Shown here piece after piece: positions 42,210 to 50,738 of a stretch of DNA of 64,000 nucleotides. This DNA comes from Oscillospiraceae bacterium (GTDB taxonomy: Bacteria > Bacillota > Clostridia > Oscillospirales > Acutalibacteraceae). The DNA lies in assembly GCA_015066175.1 (NCBI GenBank), contig SVOW01000006.1:84012-148011 (forward strand). Reading direction: 5' to 3'. Below the pieces are notes generated by a model that had not been told where the DNA came from, searched no databases, and saw only the letters and a program-made list of their open reading frames with translations. The stretch's first letter is position 1; each line of letters starts with the position of its first letter. The translations under genes were made by a program, and so were the position numbers.

Positions 42210-43925
42210 ATGTATCAGGTGCTTTACAGAAAATACAGACCTCAGGTTTTCAGCGATATTGTAGGTCAGGAACACGTCACATCAACTCTTTCCAACGAAT
42301 TGAAAGAGGGCAAAATTTCCCACGCATATCTTTTCAACGGTTCCCGCGGTACAGGTAAAACAACATGCGCGAGAATCCTTGCAAAAGCAGTCAACTGCCT
42401 TAACCCGCAGAACGGCAACCCTTGCAACGAGTGCGAGATGTGCCGCGGAATTGACAATTCTTCAATTCTTGACGTTATAGAAATTGACGCCGCAAGTAAC
42501 CGCGGTGTTGATAATATTCGCGACCTGACAGATGAAGCAAACTTCACACCTGCCAACGCGAAATACAGAGTTTATATCATCGACGAAGTTCATATGCTTA
42601 CTATCGAAGCGTTCAATGCACTTCTCAAAACTCTTGAAGAACCGCCCGAACACGTTAAATTTATTCTTGCTACAACGGAAGTTCATAAGTTACCGCCCAC
42701 GATTCTTTCACGTTGTCAGCGTTTTGATTTCAGAAGAATTCCCGTTGAAGATATTGTGAAAAGGCTTAAATTCGTGTGCGAGCAGGAAGGTCTCAGCATT
42801 GACGATTCAGCAGCAGCGCTTGTTGCATCAATCGCAGACGGTGCGTTGAGAGATGCTCTGTCACTTCTTGACCAGTGTGCTTCAAGAAGCAAAAATATTA
42901 CTGCTGATGTCGTTGAAAGTGCCGCTGGTATGGCAGGCAAAAATTATCTTTATGACCTTGCTGATGCACTTAATTCAAAAGATACTTCAACAGTTTTTCA
43001 GATGATAGATGATTTGCATAATGCATCCTGCGACATGGAAAGGCTCTGCAGTGAGCTTATCAGCCATTTCAGAAATTTAATGGTTGTAAAAACTGTCAAA
43101 AAAGCAGAAGGGCTTATTGTCTGCACTCAGGAAGAACTGAAAAAAATCGCAGAACAGTCACAGAAATTTACTCTTGAAAATATACTTTACTGCCTTTCAC
43201 AGCTTGAAAATACACTTTCTAATATAAAGAGAGGTCTTTCAGGCAGAATTGAAACAGAAATGGCAATGGTGAGAATCTGCTCACCTAAACTTGATGAAAC
43301 AAATAAGGCGCTTCTTTCACGCGTGGCAGAGCTTGAACTTAAACTTTCGGCATTGTCACAGGGGCAGGTTATTTCAGCACCTGTTGTTCAGAAAGCGGAA
43401 GACCCGAAACCGGAAATAAAGAAACCATCGCTTCCCATTGAAGACAGTTTCACACCTCCACCACCTGAAGAAGATGAATTTGTGCCGCCTATGCCCGTAG
43501 CACCTGCGGAGAAACCAAAACCTGTTGAGAATACGGCACCTGTTCAGCAGGTTAAACCGGCACCTGCTCAGGAAGAACCTGCCTCACCTGATGAAGACAG
43601 ACCTTTTGCTTTGTGGGCAGAAACATTGGCAATTCTGGGCGAAACAGATAAACCTTTGCGAGGTCTTCTTGCGGGTTCAAGTGCAGTTTTAAGAGGAGAT
43701 TTTGTGCTCATCAACAGTTTTAATCCCACGCTTGATCAGTTTATCAGAATTGATACTCACCGCAGAGCGTTGAGTGAGGCGATTTATAAGGCTACAGGCA
43801 GAAAATACAGACTTGGCATTTTCAAAGGCGAAACCAAGCAGGAAATGCCGTCAGCTAAAAAAGATCCTCTTGAAGATTTTCTTAAAAAAGCAAACGCAAA
43901 CAATATTCCGTTTGATATTAATTAA
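42210..43925 (+). CDS. dnaX: DNA polymerase III subunits tau/gamma
   Basis: Clamp-loader ATPase. The 571-residue protein has a Walker A GSRGTGKTT near residue 45, the four-cysteine zinc module in the NPCNECEMC region, DEVHMLT (Walker B), and the SRC motif TILSRCQRFDFRRI. A Pro/Glu-rich linker (EEDEFVPPMPVAPAEKP) leads to the tau C-terminus. ATG 42210 has AAAGGGTG upstream. No slippery sequence for gamma was obvious. It opens the dnaX-ybaB-recR operon, common in bacteria. Confidence 0.95.
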   Translation: MYQVLYRKYRPQVFSDIVGQEHVTSTLSNELKEGKISHAYLFNGSRGTGKTTCARILAKAVNCLNPQNGNPCNECEMCRGIDNSSILDVIEIDAASNRGVDNIRDLTDEANFTPANAKYRVYIIDEVHMLTIEAFNALLKTLEEPPEHVKFILATTEVHKLPPTILSRCQRFDFRRIPVEDIVKRLKFVCEQEGLSIDDSAAALVASIADGALRDALSLLDQCASRSKNITADVVESAAGMAGKNYLYDLADALNSKDTSTVFQMIDDLHNASCDMERLCSELISHFRNLMVVKTVKKAEGLIVCTQEELKKIAEQSQKFTLENILYCLSQLENTLSNIKRGLSGRIETEMAMVRICSPKLDETNKALLSRVAELELKLSALSQGQVISAPVVQKAEDPKPEIKKPSLPIEDSFTPPPPEEDEFVPPMPVAPAEKPKPVENTAPVQQVKPAPAQEEPASPDEDRPFALWAETLAILGETDKPLRGLLAGSSAVLRGDFVLINSFNPTLDQFIRIDTHRRALSEAIYKATGRKYRLGIFKGETKQEMPSAKKDPLEDFLKKANANNIPFDIN

Positions 43926-43958
43926 TAATTTACTTTTTATTTAAAAGGAGAGTTAAAT

Positions 43959-44309
43959 ATGAAAGCAAGAATCCCCAATCAGGGCGGTATGAATCAGGCT
44001 GCAATGCTCAAAAAAATTCAGGATATGCAGGCTGATATGGAAAACAAGCAGGCAGAAATCGAAGCAACAGAATTCACAGCATCTGCAGGTGGCGGTGCAG
44101 TTGAAGCGGTTGTTCTCGGCACACACGAAATCAAAAGAATCAAAATTGATCCTGAAGTTATCGACCCGGAAGATGCAGAAATGCTTGAAGATATGGTAAC
44201 TGCAGCAGTTAACGAAGCAATCAAAAAATCAGTTGATGCTATGGACAGAGCTATGGAATCTGCAAAATCAGGTCTTGGCGGTCTCGGCGGATTGGGCGGT
44301 CTGTTTTAA
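43959..44309 (+). CDS. YbaB/EbfC nucleoid-associated protein
   Basis: A 116-residue YbaB-type DNA-binding dimer. Markers are MLKKIQDMQADMENKQAEIE and the FTASAGGGAVEAVVLG core, then IDPEDAEMLEDMV. A glycine run GGLGGLGGLF ends the protein. It sits between dnaX and recR as usual, with its stop overlapping the recR start (TAATG). Confidence 0.94.
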   Translation: MKARIPNQGGMNQAAMLKKIQDMQADMENKQAEIEATEFTASAGGGAVEAVVLGTHEIKRIKIDPEVIDPEDAEMLEDMVTAAVNEAIKKSVDAMDRAMESAKSGLGGLGGLGGLF

Positions 44310-44908
44310 TGGGCTATAAGGTTGCACCTCTGGCAAGACTTATTGAGCAGTTTGAGCGTATGCCGGGTATCGGCAAAAAAAGTGCCCAGCGAATTGCGTT
44401 TTATGTGCTTGGTATGTCAGATAATGAGGCGAAAAATTTCGCTCAGTGTGTTATTGATGCACACGAAAAAATTCACAGATGTTCTGTCTGCGGAGACCTG
44501 ACAGATGCAGAACTTTGCCCCATTTGTGCCAATGTCACAAGGGATAAAGGCTTGATTTGCGTTGTTGAAAACCCCGCTGATGTGTTGGCTTTTGAAAGAA
44601 CACGTGAATATAAAGGGACTTATCACGTTCTTCACGGTGCAATTTCACCCATTAACGGAATAGGTCCTGAAGAACTTAATATCAAATCTCTTATCACACG
44701 TGCAGCATCAGGGGAAGTAAAGGAAGTTATTATGGCCACTGACCCTACTGTTGAGGGTGAAGCTACAGCTATGTATCTTTCAAAATTAATCAAACCTTTG
44801 GGAGTTACGGTTTCACGCCTTGCTTATGGTGTGCCTGTAGGCGGAGATCTGGAATATGCTGACGAAGTAACTCTGCAGAGAGCTATTGAAGGCAGACAAA
44901 TTTTATAA
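44309..44908 (+). CDS. recR: Recombination mediator RecR
   Basis: RecR forms a ring with RecO and helps load RecA at gaps. The 199-residue protein has an N-terminal helix-hairpin-helix (RMPGIGKKSAQRIAFY), the zinc module CSVCGDLTDAELCPIC, the Toprim motif ICVVENPADVLAFERT and HVLHGAISPINGIGPE. It starts inside the ybaB stop. Confidence 0.97.
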   Translation: MGYKVAPLARLIEQFERMPGIGKKSAQRIAFYVLGMSDNEAKNFAQCVIDAHEKIHRCSVCGDLTDAELCPICANVTRDKGLICVVENPADVLAFERTREYKGTYHVLHGAISPINGIGPEELNIKSLITRAASGEVKEVIMATDPTVEGEATAMYLSKLIKPLGVTVSRLAYGVPVGGDLEYADEVTLQRAIEGRQIL

Positions 44909-44973
44909 TTTTTTGAATATTTTGCATTTGATTTATTCAAACTTTAATTATACAATGAAAGGGCGTGATACGC

Positions 44974-45438
44974 ATGAAAAGTGAACAGAAATCAGTTGCA
45001 ACCAACAAAAAAGCGTATCACGACTATTTTGTTGAAGAAACGGTTGAAGCAGGGCTTGAACTTTTCGGCACGGAAGTGAAATCTGTCCGTCAGGGCAAAG
45101 TCAATCTTAAAGATTCATGGTGCAGTTTTAAAGAGGGTGAAGTTTTCATCCACGGAATGCACATCAGCCCTTATGACCACGGTAATATTTTCAACCGCGA
45201 CCCCTTAAGGCCAAAAAAACTTCTTCTTCATAAAAAAGAAATCAACCGTTATTTCGGACTTACAAAACAACAGGGTTTAACGCTGATTCCCTTGTCAGTT
45301 TATTTCGTAAAAGGCAGGGCGAAAGTTGAAATCGGACTTTGCAAAGGTAAAAAATTGTACGATAAACGTGCAGTTGCCGCAAAGAAAGATGCTGCCCGCG
45401 ATGTTGAAAGAGCATTGAGGGATAAAAACAGGGAATAG
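44974..45438 (+). CDS. smpB: SsrA-binding protein SmpB
   Basis: SmpB binds tmRNA and stalled ribosomes. The 154-residue protein shows [20 protein letters not shown], the [18 protein letters not shown] core and [19 protein letters not shown], with the basic tail [17 protein letters not shown] needed for decoding. ATG 44974 has AAAGGG ten bases upstream; an in-frame GTG at 44965 is too close to that site. It lies 280 bases before tmRNA. Confidence 0.97.
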   Translation: MKSEQKSVATNKKAYHDYFVEETVEAGLELFGTEVKSVRQGKVNLKDSWCSFKEGEVFIHGMHISPYDHGNIFNRDPLRPKKLLLHKKEINRYFGLTKQQGLTLIPLSVYFVKGRAKVEIGLCKGKKLYDKRAVAAKKDAARDVERALRDKNRE

Positions 45439-45720
45439 TAAAAATGCTTTGCATTTTTAAGTAATATTTTACTGACGCAAAGTGATATTGCTTCGCAGTG
45501 ATATTCGCTACGCGAGTGATATATTTCCTGGCGGAAATGTTTTGGGTCTTCGACGCTATTTAAAAATATCACTGATGTTGGTTTTATAAAATTTATCAGT
45601 GCATTACCCATAGTGAGTTTTGCATCGAATTCAATATCGTAGGGGACGGGTTTCCCGTCCCGAATAAAAATATCTTCACTATTACTTCTTACCTCTTACT
45701 TTGAGCGTAAGCGAATATAT
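45439..45720. repeat. Repeat-filled gap between smpB and tmRNA
   Basis: No gene. It holds short GTGATATT-type units (ATTGCTTCGCAGTGATATTCG), a reverse copy of the ATCAGTGATAG repeat (about 45555-45615) and the GGGACGGG/CCCGTCCC palindrome at 45639-45661. A tmRNA promoter was not clearly seen. Confidence 0.78.
45639..45661. repeat. GC-rich palindrome, GGGACGGG stem
   Basis: GTAGG, then GGGACGGG with CCCGTCCC around TTT. Same family as at 34484 and 63874. Confidence 0.75.
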
Positions 45721-46070
45721 GGGGATGAAAGGATTTCGACGGGGATTTTGAACCATGATAAGCGAGTAGAGGCGCGGTGCCGCTTTAAAAACCGCACGTT
45801 TTAAAAATAAACGACAAAAATACTACTTTACAGGCTGCTTAATTTAAGCGCCCGTCCTGAATAAGACTACCGCGACTTATTTAAGGGCGTCGATTAGCGG
45901 TGAACGTGAACAGGTGAGTGCCTTGTAACCTGTCATGCATTAAAGGCTACCCGAAAGGTAAGTCTGCCGACTGACGGACTTTGAGGGGAATTTTAAACAC
46001 TCGGCTACACTCGTAGAAAGTTGTGAGGATGAGTTTTCGGACGCGGGTTCGACTCCCGCCATCTCCACCA
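45721..46070 (+). ncRNA. ssrA: Transfer-messenger RNA
   Basis: The tRNA-like ends are GGGGATGAAAGGATTTCGAC and GGGTTCGACTCCCGCCATCTCC ACCA; the first seven bases pair with CATCTCC. The tag frame at 45807-45842 reads ATA AAC GAC ... GCT GCT TAA, giving a tag of INDKNTTLQAA after the added alanine. It ends in QAA, a usual degradation signal. The resume codon appears to be ATA rather than the common GCA. Confidence 0.95.
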
Positions 46071-46094
46071 CCTAAGTACAACTTAGGTAATACA

Positions 46095-46133
46095 ACCGAA
46101 ATCCCTTGAAATATAGGGGTTTCGGTCTTTTTT
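46095..46133 (+). terminator. Terminator after tmRNA
   Basis: ACCGAAATCCC pairs with GGGGTTTCGGT around a short AT-rich loop, then CTTTTTT. Confidence 0.83.
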
Positions 46134-46281
46134 ATGCGTAATAGCACTCTGAAAATGAGTGCTTTTTTCTTTTTTTACGGCAGTTCTCTCGCTGTAATTG
46201 TACACGGAGTACGGGGAATAGTTGTCGGAGTATAAAAATGTAAAAGTTTTACGGAGTAAAAAATCACCACCTCGGCCACTT

Positions 46282-46372
46282 GCAATAGCAAAAAACTATT
46301 GCGTTTTTGTTGGTGTGGGTGGTATAATCATCTCGACAAATGAGAATTTGATGGTCAAAGCCACTCTACCAA
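46282..46372 (+). promoter_or_regulatory. Terminator-promoter-leader module, copy A
   Basis: Hairpin GCAATAG/CTATTGC with a T run, followed by GTGGTATAAT (46323-46328 for TATAAT) and a leader with GAATTTGA and TCTACC. The same order of blocks recurs upstream of the GH5 gene. Confidence 0.6.
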
Positions 46373-46455
46373 CGGTTTACTTCTCCTCGCTAAACCAATG
46401 GTGGGTGTACTTTATTTGAAATAGCCGTTACACTGTATGTGAAAGGAGGCAGCCT

Positions 46456-47064
46456 ATGAATCAAATAAAAATCGGAAGATTTATTGCCGAGTGCAGAAAA
46501 AAAGCAAACTTAACACAAAGGCAGTTGGCAGAAAAACTAGGTATCACCGATAAAGCAATATCCAAATGGGAACGCGGCGTGGCGATGCCCGATACTTCGA
46601 TAATGCTTGAACTCTGTGATATTCTTTGCATCAGTGTAAATGAATTATTAAGTGGGGAGAAAATCAATATGGAAAATAACAATCAGAAAAATGAACAGCT
46701 TTTGCTTGATATGGCAAAAGAATTAGAGAAGAAAAACAAAACAATTTGGTCATCTATGTGGGCAATTATGATTGTAAGTATGACAGCCCTATTTGCAGGC
46801 ATCTTTATTGCTGCGTTTTTGATTCCCGAAGGAGTGTGGCAGCTTGTCACAATTCTTGGTGTTTGCGTCGTGTTTTTGATACCGTGCTTCTATGCATTAA
46901 AGCTTGAGGTCAGTGTGGGTGCTTACAAGTGCAAAAATTGCGGTTACGAAATTGTTCCTACCTATAAAGAAGCGATGATGGCTATGCACAGAGGCTTTAC
47001 CCGTCACTTAATGTGTCCTAAATGCAACAAACGCACTTGGTGCAAAAAAGTATTGAAGAAGTAA
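46456..47064 (+). CDS. XRE-family regulator with membrane helices and zinc ribbon
   Basis: A 202-residue protein with three parts: an N-terminal XRE helix-turn-helix (residues 5-60: IGRFIAECRKKANLTQRQLA and GITDKAISKWERG), two membrane helices (about 95-145), and a C-terminal zinc ribbon (CKNCGYE and CPKCNKRTWC). It would act as a membrane-tied DNA-binding protein. AAAGGAGG precedes ATG 46456. It is followed by a terminator that repeats after the GH5 gene. Target genes are unknown; the GH5 gene is the nearest candidate. Confidence 0.82.
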   Translation: MNQIKIGRFIAECRKKANLTQRQLAEKLGITDKAISKWERGVAMPDTSIMLELCDILCISVNELLSGEKINMENNNQKNEQLLLDMAKELEKKNKTIWSSMWAIMIVSMTALFAGIFIAAFLIPEGVWQLVTILGVCVVFLIPCFYALKLEVSVGAYKCKNCGYEIVPTYKEAMMAMHRGFTRHLMCPKCNKRTWCKKVLKK

Positions 47065-47120
47065 ATCCCAATTTATTGAGCGAAATGCTACCCCACTTGA
47101 AAGGGAACTTCAGGTGGGGT
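47063..47120. repeat. 58-bp direct repeat carrying a terminator, copy 1
   Basis: AAATCCCAATTTATTGAGC, then CCCCACTTGAA paired with TTCAGGTGGGG (11 bp). It begins at the regulator stop codon and is close to the copy at 49277-49334. Confidence 0.85.
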
Positions 47121-47196
47121 TGTTTTTGTGTTACATGAGTGGTATAATAAGTTTGTCAAGTAGGAATTTGACTGTTAATTTATATTCTACCGGGAG
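47121..47196 (+). promoter_or_regulatory. Promoter-leader module, copy B
   Basis: TTGTTTTTGTG, then GTGGTATAAT (TATAAT at 47143-47148) and a leader with GAATTTGACTGTTAA and TCTACC. Matches copy A block by block. Confidence 0.6.
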
Positions 47197-47202
47197 ATTT
47201 TT

Positions 47203-49230
47203 ATGAACAACCAATATAAACTGTTATCATTTTTTATTGTTATTGCAATTGTAATAACTTCTTTGACCACGACTTCTTATGCCGCGGAAACAACCGAGTC
47301 AGACGACGTTTTTCTTTTCGGTTCTTATCCGCAAAGCGAGGTTAAAGATTTTGAATTGCTGTCTGCACTTAACAGTGCTGAGCTTCAGTGGAAAAGCTAT
47401 GATTATTACAGCGGTACCGGCAAGTGGAATGACGGAAAAATGCACACCGATGATTATATGCAGTATGCTGATGTAACTTTTGACGGTAATAGGTACAGAG
47501 CAGTAAAGTTTGACACTTACAGACCGTATTTCAGCGGTTTTGAATCAACAACTGCAGGTGACACATATCAGGACAATAACGGCTACGAATGCGGTGAAAT
47601 TTATTGGTTTAAATTTGAGCCTCTCAAGTGGCGTATTGTTGATGAAAAAACAGGATATTCATATGCACTCTGCGAATCAATTATTGATTCACAGCCGTTT
47701 CAGAATATGATTTATTATGACGGATGGAAATATTTCGCTGATTATCAGTATTATGATTGTTCAAATTATTATGTTGTCAGCAGTATAAGGGATATGCTGA
47801 ATAACGATTTCCTAAATTGTGCGTTTACTTCAGAAGAAAAAGAAAATCTTGCTTTTTACTATATGGACGATTTGTGGGCTTCTTTTGAAGACAGAGTTTT
47901 TCTCCCTTCTGTAAATGAAGTAAAAAACCTTGAAAACAGAATCGCTGCAGGCACAGATTATGCGAAATGTCAGGGATTGTTTGTTGATGGTGGCAATTCC
48001 TATTGGTATCTCCGCACACCGGGTGATAACTCATATACAGCGGTTTGCGTTTCGGTAGACGGAAGTTTATACGGTCACGACTTTTATTGCAACCGCTATT
48101 CTTTCTTCACATATTTTACAGGAACAGGTATCCGTCCTGCAATTAAAATAAAAAATCTAAATGCAGACAGCGTAACATTTACTCAAAACACATCTGCCCT
48201 TCCTGAGGTGCCTGAATTGGTTGAGCTTTCAGTTCCTTCCTTAATAAAGGAATTTTTCAAAAACACATTCAGTATTATAGAGTATTTCCTTACACCTGCC
48301 TGCGACGAGAATACAGACATAGATTTTAACGTCAATCGCGGAATCAATATGCCTTGTATGGAATCAGGTTTTGCCCGTGATTACATAATGGAAAAAGAAA
48401 CCTTTGAAAATGTACGCAATAAGGGCTTTGATTATATACGTCTCCCCGTAAACTTCGGCTGGATGCTCGATTTTGACGGAAGGTTAAATGAAAGTGCGAT
48501 GAGAAATCTTGATACAGTTCTTGAATCTGCGCTTGATTCAGGATTAACTGTGTTGCTCGATTTGCATGGCTGGTCAGATTTCACTAAAAATCCTGATGCA
48601 CAGAACACCCAAAGACTGATTTCCATCTGGGAACAAGTAGCAGAGAGATATGCCGATTACAGCGATAAGCTTTGGTTTGAAATACTTAATGAGCCGAATA
48701 ACGACAGCGGTAAAATGAGCGATGCAAAGTGGAATTACATTCAGCTTTCCACGGTTGCCGCAATAAGAAAAATTGATGAGAACAGAGTGATTTGTCTTTC
48801 ACCAATGAACTTCAACAGTGCACATAAGCTTTCTTCAATGCTTGTCAAGCGTTCAGATAAGCATATTGTTGTAGACGTACACAATTATGCACCTATGAGG
48901 TTTACACATCAGGGTGCTGAATGGATGGATGAAACATATCAAAAAGAAATCCCGTTTTCACAAGATATGATGAATGACTTTGAACAGGCGTTGACAGTTG
49001 CAGAAGAATATCAGAAAAAAACGGGAATCAAGGTTATTGTTGGTGAATTCGGTGTATATGAGAAACAAGTTTCTGAAGAAGATGTTTCACAATTCCTCAG
49101 CGGCGCGGTTGGCCTGATGAAAGAACACAATTTGCCGTGGTGCTATTGGGAATACAATGCAGGCTTCGGAGCTTATGACTATTCAAAAAAAGAATGGAAA
49201 CCTTTCGTTACAGATGCATTGCTGCAATAA
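47203..49230 (+). CDS. Secreted DUF6273-GH5 fusion protein (probable endoglucanase type)
   Basis: A 675-residue exported protein. A signal peptide (residues 1-28, TTTSYAAET) is followed by a DUF6273-like domain (about 35-325) with FLFGSYPQSEV, WFKFEPLKWRIV and YWYLRTPGD, then a linker and a GH5 barrel (about 370-670). GH5 catalytic residues are E497 in FEILNEPN (acid/base) and E615 in VIVGEFGVY (nucleophile); LLDLHGWSDF and VVDVHNYAPM also fit. It should hydrolyse beta-glucans or related polymers outside the cell. No wall anchor or carbohydrate module was recognised. Confidence 0.85.
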   Translation: MNNQYKLLSFFIVIAIVITSLTTTSYAAETTESDDVFLFGSYPQSEVKDFELLSALNSAELQWKSYDYYSGTGKWNDGKMHTDDYMQYADVTFDGNRYRAVKFDTYRPYFSGFESTTAGDTYQDNNGYECGEIYWFKFEPLKWRIVDEKTGYSYALCESIIDSQPFQNMIYYDGWKYFADYQYYDCSNYYVVSSIRDMLNNDFLNCAFTSEEKENLAFYYMDDLWASFEDRVFLPSVNEVKNLENRIAAGTDYAKCQGLFVDGGNSYWYLRTPGDNSYTAVCVSVDGSLYGHDFYCNRYSFFTYFTGTGIRPAIKIKNLNADSVTFTQNTSALPEVPELVELSVPSLIKEFFKNTFSIIEYFLTPACDENTDIDFNVNRGINMPCMESGFARDYIMEKETFENVRNKGFDYIRLPVNFGWMLDFDGRLNESAMRNLDTVLESALDSGLTVLLDLHGWSDFTKNPDAQNTQRLISIWEQVAERYADYSDKLWFEILNEPNNDSGKMSDAKWNYIQLSTVAAIRKIDENRVICLSPMNFNSAHKLSSMLVKRSDKHIVVDVHNYAPMRFTHQGAEWMDETYQKEIPFSQDMMNDFEQALTVAEEYQKKTGIKVIVGEFGVYEKQVSEEDVSQFLSGAVGLMKEHNLPWCYWEYNAGFGAYDYSKKEWKPFVTDALLQ

Positions 49231-49276
49231 GTTCTTGTTGAAAATAAACACAAAAACAATATCGATTTAAAATGAC

Positions 49277-49334
49277 AAATTCCAATCTATCGAGCAAAAT
49301 GCTACCCCACTTGAAAGAAACCTTCAGGTGGGGT
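49277..49334. repeat. 58-bp direct repeat carrying a terminator, copy 2
   Basis: Near-identical to 47063-47120, with the same CCCCACTTGAA/TTCAGGTGGGG stem, followed by GATTTTTT. It ends the GH5 gene. Confidence 0.85.
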
Positions 49335-49426
49335 GATTTTTTGTTTATAAGACTGACTGCCGATTTGCAACCTACCTCATTTTGTATTAAAGGTGGAGTA
49401 GTCAGACACTGAGGCAAACTCAGAAA

Positions 49427-49470
49427 AAACACCGTGTTTCACTATAAGGTGAATCACGGTGTATATTTTT
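49427..49470 (-). terminator. Terminator after the CapE-like gene
   Basis: ACACCGTG pairs with CACGGTGT and TTCAC with GTGAA, forming a 13-bp hairpin, with A and T tracts on the two sides. Confidence 0.75.
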
Positions 49471-49474
49471 GTGT

Positions 49475-50512
49475 TTATTTCTTAAGTTCTTTAAGTGCTT
49501 CCTGCACGTAGTCTGTTGTGAGAATTTTTGCTACAGTGCCGTCAACATCAAGTCTGTCTGTGTTGTGGCTTGTGTAAGAAGAATCAGCCATTGTTTGAAC
49601 AGTGCCGTTAACCATAAACTTATCATAGTTAAGGTCGCGGTTGTCAGCAGAAACACGGAAGTAACCGCCCATATCTTCGCTTCTGAGCCTTTCTTCCTGA
49701 GTCATAAGTGTTTCATAGAGCTTTTCACCATGTCTTGTGCCGATGATTCTTGTGCCTGTATCGCCGAAAAGTTTCTGAACAGCTTTTGCTAAATCTCCGA
49801 TGGTTGAAGCGGGTGATTTCTGCACGAATAAGTCACCGGGGTTTGCGTGTTCAAATGCAAACTTAACAAGGTCAACCGCTTCATCAAGATTCATAAGGAA
49901 GCGTGTCATATCAGGGTCGGTGATTGTGATAGGTTTGCCTGCTTTGATCTGATCGATAAACAAGGGAATAACACTGCCGCGGCTGCACATTACGTTGCCG
50001 TATCTTGTGCAACAGATTACGGGACCACCGCTTTCTGCAGCAACTCTTGCGTTTGCAGTTACAACGTGTTCCATCATTGCTTTTGAAATACCCATTGCAT
50101 TGATGGGGTAAGCTGCTTTGTCAGTTGAAAGGCAAACAACGCGTTTAACGCCTGTTTCCATTGCTGCGTGGAGCATATTATCTGTGCCGATTACGTTTGT
50201 ACGCACAGCTTCCATAGGGAAAAATTCACAAGAAGGAACTTGCTTGAGTGCAGCTGCGTGGAAAACAAAGTCAACGCCTTTCATTGCGTCTGTGATTGAC
50301 TGCTTGTCTCGCACATCGCCGATATAAAATTTAACTTTTTCAGCGAACTCAGGGTGGTTGAGCTGAAGCTCATGACGCATATCATCCTGTTTCTTTTCAT
50401 CGCGTGAAAAAATTCTTATCTGACCGATATCAGTTGAGAGGAAGTGCTTAAGAACAGTGTGACCGAATGAACCTGTTCCGCCTGTAATGAGAAGAGTTCT
50501 GTCTTTAAACAT
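49475..50512 (-). CDS. UDP-GlcNAc 4,6-dehydratase (CapE/PseB-like)
   Basis: An SDR enzyme of 345 residues that converts UDP-GlcNAc to a 4-keto-6-deoxy sugar for surface polysaccharide. The NAD motif is LLITGGTGSFGHTVL, the YxxxK-type active site is replaced by the family-specific Met form (STDKAAYPINAMGISKAMME), and FHAAALKQVPSCEFFPMEA is diagnostic of CapE/PseB. ATG 50512 has GAAAGGAAG; the frame goes further upstream without support. It is divergent from the polysaccharide operon. Confidence 0.88.
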   Translation of the reverse strand: MFKDRTLLITGGTGSFGHTVLKHFLSTDIGQIRIFSRDEKKQDDMRHELQLNHPEFAEKVKFYIGDVRDKQSITDAMKGVDFVFHAAALKQVPSCEFFPMEAVRTNVIGTDNMLHAAMETGVKRVVCLSTDKAAYPINAMGISKAMMEHVVTANARVAAESGGPVICCTRYGNVMCSRGSVIPLFIDQIKAGKPITITDPDMTRFLMNLDEAVDLVKFAFEHANPGDLFVQKSPASTIGDLAKAVQKLFGDTGTRIIGTRHGEKLYETLMTQEERLRSEDMGGYFRVSADNRDLNYDKFMVNGTVQTMADSSYTSHNTDRLDVDGTVAKILTTDYVQEALKELKK

Positions 50513-50614
50513 TTTTCTTCTTCCTTTCTTAACATTATCATACAAAACAAATTGTATCATAAAATAATTACCTTGTCAATTTCAGAAGAGAATAATAACT
50601 AATTTAGTAAACTA

Positions 50615-50643
50615 TTGATTTTAAGCAGGCTGTATGATATAAT
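50615..50643 (+). promoter_or_regulatory. Predicted promoter of the polysaccharide operon
   Basis: TTGATT (50615-50620) and TATAAT (50638-50643), 17-base spacer. Confidence 0.6.
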
Positions 50644-50660
50644 TACAATGTATATTTGCG

Positions 50661-50703
50661 TGATATTCAGGCAGTAATGGGGGCGTCTGCATATCATATT
50701 TTT
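50661..50703 (+). promoter_or_regulatory. Candidate attenuator hairpin
   Basis: TGATAT pairs with ATATCA and GCAG with CTGC around a GGGGG-rich loop, followed by TATTTTT. It lies in the leader of the operon. It could be a leaky terminator or the binding site of an antiterminator such as LoaP/RfaH-type factors. Confidence 0.35.
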
Positions 50704-50738
50704 AAAATCCTCAAATTTTTTTATAGGATGTGGAAAAA

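Larger units (their letters stand above)
46071..46455. other. Gap after tmRNA: hairpin, terminator and promoter module
   Basis: 385 bases without a credible gene. Directly after the CCA end lies a CCTAAGT/ACTTAGG hairpin (46071-46087), then the tmRNA terminator. Farther on are a GCAATAG/CTATTGC hairpin with a T tract (46282-46308) and a promoter at 46323. A 65-residue open frame here spans those signals and is not believed. Confidence 0.75.

Noticed and set aside
43100..43160. Programmed frameshift in dnaX at an A-run
   Set aside because: The run lies in the middle of the collar domain and no stimulatory structure is seen, so a gamma product is not claimed.
46040..46090. Attachment site of an integrative element at the tmRNA 3' end
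   Set aside because: No second copy of the tmRNA end was seen downstream and there is no integrase in the window, so only a general cassette-like character is claimed.
45947..46147. Minus-strand frame over tmRNA
   Set aside because: It is the complement of a structured RNA gene and its terminator.
46222..46419. 65-residue open frame between tmRNA and the XRE gene
   Set aside because: It runs through a terminator hairpin and a promoter, starts with a weak codon, has no ribosome site and no domain.
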